DNA of 64,000 nucleotides from assembly GCA_910589415.1 (NCBI GenBank), contig OU342638.1:38971579-39035578 (forward strand). Reading direction: 5' to 3'. A program made the position numbers and the translations under genes. This DNA comes from Malachius bipustulatus. Its lineage: Eukaryota > Arthropoda > Insecta > Coleoptera > Melyridae. How positions within the stretch are numbered: position 1 is the first letter of the stretch; each line of letters opens with the position of its first letter. Of this stretch, positions 46,080 through 58,400 are shown one piece after another. The notes under the pieces are model-generated. The model saw only the letters and a list, made by a program, of their open reading frames with translations, was not told the origin of the DNA and did not search any database.

Positions 46080-49000
46080 AAACGAACTGACCTGGTTGAT
46101 TCAAATTGAGCCTATCCTGCGAGGTTGATCCAGGCTAGCTCACACTTTTCGAACCAAGTTAGCTCATTTTATTTTTTTTTTACAAGAGAAATTAGATCCT
46201 TTTTCCTTTTTCCAGGTAAGCTATTTTTCTGACAGTTGCTTTAGGCAAGGTTTAAATAAAAAGACCAGACCTGGATTGTCGAAAAATGACCTTCTGGTTA
46301 AGAAAAAATGAGCTAACCTGGGTTGAGAAAAAACGAGTAAACCTTCTGGATTGAGGAAAAACGAACAAACCTTCTGAGTTGGGGAAAAATGAGCTAACCT
46401 TTCAATTTTGGGAAAAGTGAGCTAACCTTTTGGTTTGTCAAAAAATGAACAAACCTTCTGAGTTGGGGAAAAGTGAGCTAACCTTTTGGATTGTCAAAAA
46501 ATGAACAAACCTTCAGGATTGAGGGAAATTGAACAAACTTCTGAGTTGGGGAAAAGTGAGCTAACCTTTTGGATTGTCAAAAAATGAACAAACCTGCTGA
46601 GTTGGGGAAAAACGAGTAAACCTTCTGGATTGAGGAAAAACGAACAAACCTTCTGAGTTGGGGAAAAATGAGCTAACCTTTCAATTTTGGGAAAAGTGAG
46701 CTAACCTTTTGGACTGTCAAAAAATGAACAAACCTGCTGAGTTGGGGAAAAACGAGTAAACCTTCTGGATTGAGGAAAAATGAACAAACTTGCTGATTTG
46801 GAAAAAAATGAGCTAACCTTTTAATTTTGGGGAAAATGAGCCAACCTTTAAATTGTCAAAAAATGAGTAAACATTCAGGATTGAGGGAAATTGAACAAAC
46901 TTCTGAGTTGGGAGAAAAGTGAGCTAACCTTTTGGATTGTCAAAAAATGAACAAACCTTCCGAGTTGGGGAAAAATGAGCTAACCTTTTGGATTATAAAA
47001 AAATGAGTAAACCTTCTGGATTAAGAAAAAATGAGCTAACCTGGGTTGAGCAAAAACGAGTAAACCTTCTGGATTGAGGAAAAACGAACAAACCTTCTGA
47101 GTTGGGGAAAAATGAGCTAATCTTTTAATTTTGGGAAAAGTGAGCTAACCTTTTGGATTGTCAAAAAATGAACAAACCTTCTGAGTTGGGGAAAAACGAG
47201 TAAACCTTCTGGATTGAGGAAAAATGAACATACTTGCTGATTTGGGGAAAATGAGCTAACCTTTTAATTTTGGGGAAAATGAGCCAACCTTTAAATTGTC
47301 AAAAAATGAGTAAACATTCAGGATTGAGGGAAATTGAACAAACTTCTGAGTTGGGAGAAAAGTGAGCTAACCTTTTGGATTGTCAAAAAATGAACAAACC
47401 TTCCGAGTTGGGGAAAAATGAGCTAACCTTTTGGATTATAAAAAAATGAGTAAACCTTCTGGTTTAAGAAAAAATGAGCTAACCTGGGTTGAGCAAAAAC
47501 GAGTAAACCTTCTGCATTGAGGAAAAACGAACAAACCTTCTGAGTTGGGGAAAAATGAGCTAATCTTTTAATTTTGGGAAAAGTGAGCTAACCTTTTGGA
47601 TTGTCAAAAAATGAACAAACCTTCTGAGTTGGGGAAAAACGAGTAAACCTTCTGGATTGAGGAAAAATGAACAAACTTGCTGATTTGGAAAAAAATGAGC
47701 TAACCTTTTAATTTTGGGGAAAATGAGCCAACCTTTAAATTGTCAAAAAATGAGTAAACATTCAGGATTGAGGGAAATTGAACAAACTTCTGAGTTGGGA
47801 GAAAAGTGAGCTAACCTTTTGGATTGTCAAAAAATGAACAAACCTTCCGAGTTGGGGAAAAATGAGCTAACCTTTTGGATTATAAAAAAATGAGTAAACC
47901 TTCTGGATTAAGAAAAAATGAGCTAACCTGGGTTGAGCAAAAACGAGTAAACCTTCTGCATTGAGGAAAAACGAACAAACCTTCTGAGTTGGGGAAAAAT
48001 GAGCTAATCTTTTAATTTTGGGAAAAGTGAGCTAACCTTTTGGTTTGTCAAAAAATGAACAAACCTTCTGAGTTGGGGAAAAACGAGTAAACCTTCTGGA
48101 TTGAGGAAAAATGAACATACTTGCTGATTTGGGGAAAATGAGCTAACCTTTTAATTTTGGGGAAAATGAGCCAACCTTTAAATTGTCAAAAAATGAGTAA
48201 ACCTTCAGGATTGAGGGAAATTGAACAAACTTCTGAGTTGGGAGAAAAGTGAGCTAACCTTTTGGATTGTCAAAAAATGAACAAACCTTCCGAGTTGGGG
48301 AAAAATGAGCTAACCTTTTGGATTATAAAAAAATGAGTAAACCTTCTGGTTTAAGAAAAAATGAGCTAACCTGGGTTGAGCAAAAACGAGTAAACCTTCT
48401 GCATTGAGGAAAAACGAACAAACCTTCTGAGTTGGGGAAAAATGAGCTAATCTTTTAATTTTGGGAAAAGTGAGCTAACCTTTTGGATTGTCAAAAAATG
48501 AACAAACCTTCTGAGTTGGGGAAAAACGAGTAAACCTTCTGGATTGAGGAAAAATGAACAAACTTGCTGATTTGGGGAAAAATGAGCTAACCTTTTAATT
48601 TTGGGGAAAATGAGCCAACCTTTTGAATTGTCAAAAAATGAGTAAACCTTCAGGATTGAGGGAAATTGAACAAACTTCTGAGTTGGGAGAAAAGTGAGCT
48701 AACCTTTTGGATTGTCAAAAAATGAACAAACCTTCCGAGTTGGGGAAAAATGAGCTAACCTTTTGGATTATAAAAAAATGAGTAAACCTTCTGGATTAAG
48801 AAAAAATGAGCTAACCTGGGTTGAGCAAAAACGAGTAAACCTTCTGCATTGAGGAAAAACGAACAAACCTTCTGAGTTGGGGAAAAATGAGCTAATCTTT
48901 TAATTTTGGGAAAAGTGAGCTAACCTTTTGGATTGTCAAAAAATGAACAAACCTTCTGAGTTGGGGAAAAACGAGTAAACCTTCTGGATTGAGGAAAAAT

Positions 49001-49190
49001 GAACAAACTTGCTGATTTGGGGAAAATGAGCTAACCTTTTAATTTTGGGGAAAATGAGCCAACCTTTTGAATTGTCAAAAAATGAGTAAACCTTCAGGAT
49101 TGGGGAAAAATGAAAAAACTTGAGTTGGGGAAAAATGAACGTATCAAAAAATAAGCCAACCTGTATTGATACAAATTGACTTAAGCTGGG
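46080..49190. repeat. AGCTAACCTTTTGG array, 444-bp higher-order repeat
   Basis: Units of about 37 bp including GAGTTGGGGAAAAATGAGC, TAACCTTTTGGATTGTC, AAAAAATGAACAAACCTTC and TTTTAATTTTGGGAAAAG. CTGGGTTGAGCAAAAACGAG occurs at about 47,040, 47,484, 47,927, 48,371 and 48,815, a spacing of 443-444 bp, so twelve 37-bp units are copied together in at least four rounds. The copies are nearly identical. The left part (46,080-46,600) is less regular and mixes orientations. Confidence 0.95.
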
Positions 49191-50899
49191 AAAAAGCAGA
49201 AGACCGAACAACTCTACTACGCATGTGCACGCAAAAAAACCCTCGAGGCACGTCATGGTCTCACCCACAGAGACCAAAAAAAAGGTCTCAACATCGAGGT
49301 ACGGTATGCTAACTTGATAAAGCAGTTTTTTGGTTAGTTTGTTTCGCTCTTATTACAGATGAGACGACTCATCAGCGGTAGCGAGTTAAACTGGACGCGC
49401 GCCGGCAACGCCGCATCCACCTACCACGCATCGCAGGCAATCCAACCAAAGCCTCCTGCGACCCGATAATTAATTACACAAGGGGGCCCATGCGGACGAT
49501 TCGTCTGGTCCGCTGCGACGCATCTGGCACTGGATGATGCTGACTGACTGAGAACTAGAGACTGAGACCGAGACTACACTTAGATTGGATGCGATGCGAT
49601 GTGACGAATAACGAAGGAAAGAACGGAGAAAAAAACGCACCGCACCGTATAAACAACAGACTATCGGGGGTGCGTTGCTGGCTGCTGACGGGGGCCGGGC
49701 CTATTATTATATACGAGCAACATGTGGCCCATTCCATTGCCTGCCTGCTTATCTACGCGTAAAAAGTAAAAGTGTTCCTATCCGCGCGTCTCTCTCTCTC
49801 TCTCTATCAGGTGGGAGATTTTTTATTGCCCCCGCGGATCGACGATCTATGAAAGGGAAAACGGAAAACATGTGCTTTTGTTTTTTTTTTCCTTGCCGGC
49901 CTAATCGTCAATATGTCGTTTCTTCTTCGGCGATTCTGGTAGTCGCGTTCTCATTCTCACGATTGACATGCAGCAGTAGGTACACGTCAATACGTTATGC
50001 AAATCGCACCCTAAAACCGTCACGTTAACGCCGCTAATGACATCGAATGTTCGATCAACCCTTCGTCCGGGAGCGCGCGGGGCGCACAAAAACGACATAA
50101 TTTTGTTTACCCGATAATCAGCACATCGAACCAGATCATGCGAACGGTCCCTTTTCTTCCCATTGTGTGCAGACTTCGGCAATCGACACCTGTTGCACGA
50201 GTGCCCCGGTCCCCATCACGCGGACGGGCTAAGTGGCTGCTCATTCCGCAACCCCGTAGGTAGGTAGGTACCGTGCAAGGGTTGCCGTCGCCGTTTCCAA
50301 TAATGGGCCCCGATTCTTTTATTTACGTATCGGGACTTATTATTATTATTGATTCTAACCTCAATCGGCACACGTACGGCCTTTATGCCGGTAGGTAAGT
50401 ATCTGTCACCCCGTTATTGTATTGCGGATATTCAACCCCTTACATTATGTAGGTACCTATACCTAATAATACATCGGTAATGGTAACACTATAACACTAA
50501 CACCGACAAACTGGAGGTGATTGATTTGTCAGAATTACAAAGTAGTTAGTGTTAGTGTCGAGTTGGAGTTACAATCGACCGGGGATTAGTAGAGTTAGAG
50601 TTTATTAGAGGGAATCGTTCTTTTTATTCCATCGTTGCTTGTTCGAATCAAATCAAATCGACTACAATCGAATCAACAGGTGTTGCTCTCTCGGCTTGGA
50701 CGCGGTGGGGGGTGGAAGCAGCTACAGCAGCAGTCAGCACTTGTTCCCAATTCCCATGGATCGATCGAACAACAAAACTAGATCCCGGATCTTTAATATA
50801 ATGCAAGGTGGGGGTGGCTCGATTCAACTACCCTATAAAAGACAATAACGCACATTTCTGATACATTCTTCTTTCCTTTAAATTTATATGCCGAGACGA
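49191..50899. other. Unique-looking non-coding DNA, GC-balanced
   Basis: 49,380-49,560 and 49,820-50,230 are richer in CpG than the surroundings. A TCTCTCTCTCTCTC run is at about 49,788-49,804, (TTA)n near 50,340 and GTAGGTAGGTAGGTACC at about 50,255. Frames of 93-117 codons on opposite strands overlap at 49,675-50,182 and neither looks like a protein. No gene is supported. Confidence 0.45.
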
Positions 50900-53412
50900 A
50901 CCGTTTTCAAGTTTAAGGTGATGAAAATTTAATTTTTTTTTTTAGTTTTTTTTTTGCTAATATCTCGAGAACATTCGTGTGAGATACCGTGTCCAGCTTT
51001 TCTGCATACTTTGTGATCATTAATCTCCTGTTTGCGATGTAAAATGGAGGTATTTAAAAAAATGAGCGGCGTAAATTTAGGGGACTTTGAGTATTTCGAC
51101 CCCCTAACCTTCACGCCACTGGAGTAAATGCGATTTTAAGATGCGCTCAAGAACCGCCCCTGTTTTCTACGCAAAAAAGGTACCCCCCGTTAAAAGCTCT
51201 AAAATGAACCATTTCCGAGAAAAATGGCCCTTTAGGAGAGAAAACATTACTTTTAAGAAGATCGAAATTGAGCGGAGTAAATTTGGGGTACTTTGAGAAT
51301 TTCGACCCCCTAACTTCCACGCCACTGGAGTAAATGCGATTTTAAGACGGGCTTTAGAACTGCGCATGTTTTCTACACAAAAAAGGTACTCTCCGTTGAA
51401 AGCTCTAAAGTGAGCCGTTCCCGAGAAAAATTGACATTTAGGAGAGAAAACATTAATTTTAAGAAGATCGAAATTGAGCGGAGTAAATTTGGGGTACTTT
51501 GAGAATTTCGACCCCCTAACTTCCACGCCACTGGAGTAAACGCGATTTTAAGATGCGCTCTAGAACCGCCCTTGTTTTCTACGCAAAAAAGGTACTCTCC
51601 GTTAAAAGCTCTAAAGTGAACCGTTTCCGCGAAAAATGGCCGTTTATGAGAGAAAACATTAATTTCAAGAAGATCGAAATTGAGCTTACTTTGAGAATTT
51701 CGACCCCCTAACTTCCACGCCACTGGAGTAAACGCGATTTAAAGATGCGCTCTAGAACCGCCCTTGTTTTCTACGCAAAAAAGGTACTCTCCGTTAAAAG
51801 CTCTAAAGTGAACCGTTTCCGAGAAAAATTGACATTTATGAGAGAAAACATTAATTTTAAATAGATCGAAATTGAGCGGAGTAAATTTAGGGTACTTTGA
51901 GAATTTCGACCCCCTAACTTCCACGCCACTGGAGTAAACGCGATTTAAAGATGCGCTCTAGAACCGCCCTTGTTTTCTACGCAAAAAAGGTACTCTCCGT
52001 TAAAAGCTCTAAAGTGAACCGTTTCCGAGAAAAATGGCCCTTTAGGAGAGAAAACATTACTTTTAAGAAGATCGAAATTGAGCGGAGTAAATTTAGGGTA
52101 CTTTGAGAATTTCGACCCCCTAACTTCCACGCCACTGGAGTAAATGCGATTTTAAGATGCGCTGTAGAACCGCCCCTGTTTTCTACGCAAAAAAGGTACC
52201 CCCCGTTAAAAGCTCTAAAGTGAACCGTTTCCGAGAAAAATGGCCCTTTAGGAGAGAAAACATTACTTTTAAGAAGATCGAAATTGAGCGGAGTAAATTT
52301 AGGGTACTTTGAGAATTTCGACCCCCTAACTTCCACGCCACTGGAGTAAACGCGATTTTAAGATGCGCTCTAGAACCGCCCTTGTTTTCTACGCAAAAAA
52401 GGTACCCCCCGTTAAAAGCTCTAAAGTGAACCGTTTCCGAGAAAAATGGCCCTTTAGGAGAGAAAACATTACTTTTAAGAAGATCGAAATTGAGCGGAGT
52501 AAATTTGGGGTATTTGAGAATTTCGACCCCCTAACTTCCACGCCACTGGAGTAAACGCGTTTTTAAGATGCGCTCTAGAACCGCCCTAGTTTTCTACGCA
52601 AAAAAGGTACCCCCCGTTAAAAGCTCTAAAGTGAACCGTTTCCGAGAAAAATGGCCCTTTTGGAGAGAAAACATTACTTTTAAGAAGATCGAAATTGAGC
52701 GGAGTAAATTTGGGGTATTTGAGAATTTCGACCCCCTAACTTCCACGCCACTGGAGTAAACGCGATTTAAAGATGCGCTCTAGAACCGCCCTTGTTTTCT
52801 ACGCAAAAAAGGTACTCTCCGTTAAAAGCTCTAAAGTGAACCGTTTCCGAGAAAAATGGCCGTTTATGAGAGAAAACATTAATTTCAAGAAGATCGAAAT
52901 TGAGCGGAGTAAATTTAGGGTACTTTGAGAATTTCGACCCCCTAACTTCCACGCCACTGGAGTAAACGCGATTTAAAGATGCGCTCTAGAACCGCCCTTG
53001 TTTTCTACGCAAAAAAGGTACTCTCCGTTAAAAGCTCTAAAGTGAGCCGTTTCCGAGAAAAATTGACATTTATGAGAAAAAAACGAAATTGAGCGGAGTA
53101 AATTTAGGGTACTTTGAGAATTTCGACCCCCTAACTTCCACGCCACTGGAGTAAACGCGATTTAAAGATGCGCTCTAGAACCGCCCTTGTTTTCTACGCA
53201 AAAAAGGTACCCCCCGTTAAAAGCTCTAAAATGAACCATTTCCGAGAAAAATGGCCCTTTAGGAGAGAAAACATTACTTTTAAGAAGATCGAAATTGAGC
53301 GGAGTAAATTTGGGGTATTTGAGAATTTCGACCCCCTAACTTCCACGCCACTGGAGTAAACGCGATTTAAAGACGCGCTTTAAAACCGCCCTCGTTTTCT
53401 ACACAAAATTAT
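50900..53412. repeat. Satellite array, 206-bp monomer
   Basis: About eleven units of 203-207 bp from 51,120 on, with a diverged unit at 50,900-51,115. Landmarks are CCACTGGAGTAAACGCGATT, GATGCGCTCTAGAACCGCC, TTTTCTACGCAAAAAAGGTA, AAGCTCTAAAGTGAACCG, AGAAAACATTACTTTTAAG and TTTCGACCCCCTAACTTCC. Two subtypes, GGTACCCCCCG with GGCCCTTTAGGAG and GGTACTCTCCG with TGACATTTATGAG, are interspersed. Two units are shortened, near 51,680 and 53,075. Frames of 60-119 codons are repeat artefacts. Confidence 0.95.
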
Positions 53413-54419
53413 CAAAACCGGATTGTCAAAATTGAGCTGACCAGAGTTGTAAAAAAAAGACAACCCGACAGTGGGAAAAACGAGGCCAAATTTCGCATCA
53501 TTCTTTAAGAGTTGGCAAGAAACCTAAATATTTAAACAGAAGCAAATTAACTTCTTAATTAATTAAAAAAAAAATTGAAGGTCCAAGGTACAGTCCCTGC
53601 GGTACACCTAATGAAAAATTTCAACCTATTATCGCCGAGCTTTAATAAAAATTGAAGATTCAGGAATGGATCCCTGCGGCACGACTGATTGTCATTTCTT
53701 TAAATTGTCTAAGACGCCTAGAAATTGATTTCCCGGCTCAATTTTTGGCAACCGAGAAAAAAAAGCTCCAGGTCAGGTAATTCAAAAACCGTAAAAAATG
53801 TTCCTCTGAGGTGTACCGCAGGGTCGTATTATTACACCTACAACTTTGTAATATTTCTGAATTCTCGTATTCTAAAAAGTATAGCGAATGTTTCGTGTAA
53901 TTAGGAAGGTGTAAAGCTCGACCGCAACAGGAAACGGGGATCACCGACGCAGCGTCTCGTCGCAACGGGAATCGAATCAATCATTTCCACCGGCGCGACA
54001 ATTTTAAAACGCGACTTCCTTCCGCGTCTCCTCCTTTTCCTTCCCTCTCGAGAAATATAAAACACTCGATTTCTCGCATTTTATCCCCGGATCGCGGGTA
54101 CGTGTGTGCTTGCGTCGTCGGGTCGGGCGTATCCGATGCGGCCTGAAATCGCCCCGTCAGGGCCGCGTTTCCGCCAAATGTTCACCTTGGATTTCCTGTC
54201 GTCTCTTAAAAAGAGGGTGCGAAATTAGGCCCCGTGTTTTTTCCCACTGAAATGGGATATTTTTAAACCGCTCGCCACCGCCACGTCTTTTACTTCTTCT
54301 TGTATTCTATATTTGTTTACGATAGGTATTATGAGTATAGGTACCTACGTACGGGGATGTATCAGAAATGTTGCTTTATTGTCGTAGTCGTAGGAGGGTA
54401 GTTTCTTTCAAGACAATCT
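53413..54419. other. Non-coding, with three RT-motif fragments and a GC patch
   Basis: RT-like fragments at 53,578-53,610 and 53,655-53,687 read on the minus strand; the one at 53,810-53,842 (GGTGTACCGCAGGGTCG) reads GVPQGRI on the plus strand. A CpG-rich stretch lies at 54,085-54,180 and GGTACCTACGTACGG at about 54,340. No gene. Confidence 0.5.
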
Positions 54420-55975
54420 GAGTCTGCTCATTTTTTTCTAATCTAGGTGAGCTCTTATTTTGACAATCTGAGGTCTTTTTTTCATACTTCAGATGGTTCA
54501 TTTCTCGACAATCTGGGTGAGATTTTTTTCCAATGTTCGTATTTTGACATCCTTAGCTCGGTTTTTGACATTCTTTGCTTGTTTTTTGACAACCTTAACT
54601 TGCATTTTGACCATATATGCTCGTTTTTTGACAGTTTTAGTTACCTTTGACAATTCTGGTTAGCTCTTTTTTGACAATGCTCATAGTTTGACAATCTCAG
54701 CTTTTTTGTGAAAATTCAGGTCAGCTCGTTTTTTGATGATTCAGCTGAGCTCTTTTTTTTGACATTGCTCGTATTTTGACAATCTTAGCTCCGTTTTTTG
54801 ACAATCTTAGAGCTCGGTTTTCCAATTTTGGCTCTTTTTTGACAATTCAGTAGATCTCATTTTTTGACAATCCAATTTAGTTAATTTTTTGACAATCCAG
54901 GTTAGCTCGTTTTTATGTGATCCATGTTACCGCTCGTTTTTGACAATCGAGGTTAGCTTTTTTTTTTGACAATTCGTATTTTTACGATTTTAACTTGTTT
55001 TTTTTTGTCAATTTTAGCTCGTTTTTTGACACTTAGGTTAGTTAATTTCTCGACAATCCGGGTAAGCTTTTTTTTTGACAACCTTTGCTCGTATTTAGAC
55101 ATTTTCACTCATTTTTTGACAACCTTACTTGAATATTGACAACCTGAGCTCCTTTTTGACAGTCTTAGCTCTTTTTGACAATTCTGGTTAGCTCTTTTTT
55201 CGATAATGCTCGTATTTTAACTCATTTTGACATTCCTGGCTCGTATTCTTGACAATCTTAGCTCATTTTTGAATAATATTGGTTCGTATTTTGACAACCA
55301 AAGCTTGAATTTTGACAATCTGACTTCGGTTTTTGACATCTCAACTCTTTTTGACAATTCTGGCCAGCTTTCCTTTAGATAATGCTCGTATTTTGAATTA
55401 TTTTGACATTCCTGGCTTGTATTTTGACAATCCTAGGTCGTTTTCAACAATATCTTACACAACCACAGATTGAATTTTTACAATCTGAGCTCGTTTTTTT
55501 GACAATGGTTAACTTTCTTTGACAATTCCGGTTAATTTTTTTGATAATGCTCGTATTTTGACTAATTTTGACATTTCTGGCTCGTATTTTGAAAATCTTA
55601 GCTCTTTGTTGTCAATCCCGGTTAGCTCATTTAGGACTTGTCAATATTCGAGCCTACTTGGATTGTCATAAATTAGCTAACCTGGATTGAAGAAAAGTGA
55701 GCTGGCCTGGGTTGAGGAAAAGTGAGCTAACCTGATTGAGGAAAAGTGATCTGACCTGAATTGAGGAAAAGTGAGCTGACCTGGGTTAGGGGAAAATGAG
55801 TTACCCTGGATTGAGGAAAAGTGAGCTGACCTGAATTGAGGAAAAGTGAGCTGACCTGGGTTAGGGGAAAATGAGCTGACCTGGATTGAGGAAAAGTGAG
55901 CTGACCTGGGTTAGGGGAAAATGAGCTACCCTGGATTGAGGAAAAAAGTGCTATGCCTGATTGATAATCCAGGTC
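54420..55975. repeat. GACAATCTTAGCTCG array with orientation flip at ~55,650
   Basis: 54,420-55,640 is made of TTTTTTGACAATCC, AGGTTAGCTCG, GCTCGTATTTTGACA and CTTTTTTGACAATTC units of about 25-35 bp, the reverse complement of the AGCTAACCTGGATTGTC type. Across ACTTGTCAATATTCGAGCC (about 55,635-55,655) the orientation turns over to GGATTGTC, TTGAGGAAAAGTGAGCTGACC and the usual forward array to 55,975. The same flip occurs at about 59,085 and 60,390. Confidence 0.9.
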
Positions 55976-56540
55976 AGACGGTTTTAGACAATCCAGGTTA
56001 GCTCTTTTTTTCCAGTCCAGGTTAGATTTTTTTTACAGATAATTTAAGGCATCAGGAAACTATTTTTACGCCCCATTAAGCAAAAAAAAATGATCTGGTG
56101 AACGTAAATTTGAATGAAAAAAAATGAGGTTCGAGATTTGATCCCCGTAGTACTCCTGGTTTGGGGGTACTATATCGAAGCCAGCTTGTACTCCTAAATA
56201 AACTTTAATAATCATTAAAAAAATATAGGTCGATGATTGCATCCCTGTGGTACCCTTTTCCATTCCCGTCAAACATTTTGCTCCCATTATTCTAGAAATT
56301 TAAGATATTGGGAGACAGTTTATACGCCCCATTGATAATGGAAAAAATAATAATTGGAAAAAATATTTAAGATGCAGGATTGCATCCCAGAGGTACGCTT
56401 ATATTAAAATTGTTTCTAAGACTTTATAAAAAAAATCTCATCAATATGGCTTCATAGAAATGAACTCAGGTTCTATTTAAGGTATGTTTTAAATATTATA
56501 GGTCCAAGAATGAAACCATGCGGTACACTTATTCACGGGT
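55976..56540 (-). repeat. Four short RT-motif fragments at ~100-146-bp spacing
   Basis: At 56,126-56,159, 56,226-56,255, 56,370-56,400 and 56,500-56,530. Each has the pattern GGTCCA-GAATG-ATCCCTGCGGTAC with substitutions. Flanks also repeat: ACGCCCCATTAAG at about 56,070 and ACGCCCCATTGAT at about 56,323. The minus strand reads like the VPQG motif of a LINE reverse transcriptase, but without a continuous frame. Confidence 0.55.
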
Positions 56541-57984
56541 GCGTTGTTTGGCAAAAAGTGGATCTCATTTTTTCCACCACGAAATGAAACGATCGTAAAA
56601 TGAGTCGCCGGTTTGATAAAGCGAATGTTTCGACCGTTTAGGGATTAATCAGAATGACAATTTCATTAACATTAATAATCGCCTGGCTCTGATTCACGTT
56701 TCGTCATCATCATCATCATCATGAGAACGATATGATGGGAAAACGCGGAAACTATTCGGGTGCGATCTCCCAGCCCGGGCACTATAAATAATGACGCCGT
56801 AAAAGTTAAACAACCGATATTTCAACCGTTTCAAAAGAGCCGACCGAAAATGAGAGATAGGAGGGAAAAAAAACGGGAGAAAAAAATGGCACACGACGTC
56901 GCCGGATCCTACTCGTGTTTAGTGTTTAGTTGTGTGTGTTGTGTACACAAAACATAAACGCTCCGACATCTTCATCACTCCGGTAAGGTAATCAGGTGGC
57001 CGGGCTCGCAGGACGTGAGAAAAAAACGGGCCGGCATCTAGGAATCCTCAAAGATGAGGTAAAATATGCGTGTTTTATTACACGTGAAAAAAGCCCGACC
57101 GGGAAATTAAAATGATAATTCGATCCACGATTAATGGCTACCAGATAATGTTAATTACGCGAGCGGTTATCTAAATGATGACCGGTGACCAGATCCGTAT
57201 TAAGATTACCGTAACACCGGCAGGAAAATCCAGAAAAGAAGACTAAAATCACTTCATATCAATCTCGTACACGGAGATAAAAAAAGGGACCAATTTGACC
57301 TAATAAAAATGAAAACAACCACAACCATCACACCTGTAACTGTGACCCTAAAAAATTAACCCGACCGGGTCCTTGACACACTTTCCGACCGGCCGGGGCA
57401 AAAAAGTCCCCGGCAAAAACGGGGAAAAAAAGCGCAAATCCGCTCGCCATTTAATAACCTATAAATCAGAGAGACGGGCAAAAAAACGCCACTCAACACT
57501 CTGTATAAATAAAGCTCACACGTACAATGCGAGCGTTCATCGAACGAGCGCAGGAGGCGCATTACCTTACCCACTGCCGACCGCAGTTTTTTACCTGCCG
57601 ATGGGATTTTTTAAGGGGTCAAAGAAGGTCTAATCTACCTGATCTTACCTAATAATAATCGGTATGTATTCGCCCGATCTCCGTCTCCGTCTCGCACGCT
57701 CACCGCATCCCGGATAAAAGAGACGGGAACAAACTGAATAGACTCGTAATAGGATTCTCTCTTGCTTGGGTGCTGGTGCTGGTGCCTAGTGCTGCTGGTG
57801 AGATGGACCGTCACATTGATCGAAGAGGAAGTCTCATATTATGATTGTGTGTGTAGTGTGTATGGACACGGGATGAGATTGTATAAAATTGTTTGACCTC
57901 GGGATTCTTATACAGGGTGTTCGGTCCATCTATCAATACCTCATAATATGTCGCCCCAGAAGCACAGATGCCCTAATACTGGAA
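56541..57984. other. Unique-looking non-coding DNA
   Basis: TCATCATCATCATCATCATG at about 56,703 and a GCTGGTGCTGGTGCC run at about 57,770. TACAGGGTGTTCGG at about 57,912 resembles the ends at 12-13 kb. CCGGGTCC and GACCGGCCGGGG make a small GC patch near 57,365-57,400. Frames of 65-86 codons overlap on both strands without domains. Confidence 0.45.
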
Positions 57985-58400
57985 TAATTGAGTCGCGGGA
58001 ATGGTACCCTGCGGTACCCCTTAACAGTGCAATATCACTTAATTACACGAAATTGTCGATTTAGAACGAGAGTGTCCTTGATATAAAAGAGTAAAAAGAA
58101 GAATACTTAAGTTATGATTCGATTTGATGAAATATAAATTATGAAGGTCCAGGAGTTGATCCTTGAGGTACGCTTTTACAGACAGGAGCGCATTAGCCAG
58201 GTGCGCATAGTGAAACGATTTTTTTTTTTTGACATACAATGAGACAATAATACATGTAACGAAATAAGTTAGACATAAGAATAGGTCCTTGTGGTACGTC
58301 TTGGAACCGATTTTTGTTCTTCTGGGCGCGCTAACATCATCAAAGAGCAGGCACCACGTCTTTTAGTCACAAAAATTCCTCTGTGAGCCGACTTGAGCAA
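57985..58400 (-). repeat. Three RT-motif fragments; the last heads a ~130-bp repeat
   Basis: RT-like strings at 57,991-58,020, 58,143-58,174 and 58,270-58,303. The third continues with GTACGTCTTGG, GGGCGCGCTAACATC, ACACG/CCACGT-TTTTAGTCACAAAA and GCCGACTTGAGC, and the same order is found at 62,171-62,345. The motif there belongs to a longer dispersed repeat. Confidence 0.6.

Noticed and set aside
34110..49190. CRISPR-like arrays
   Set aside because: Units are contiguous and graded in similarity with no constant repeat plus unique spacer pattern; the DNA is eukaryotic.
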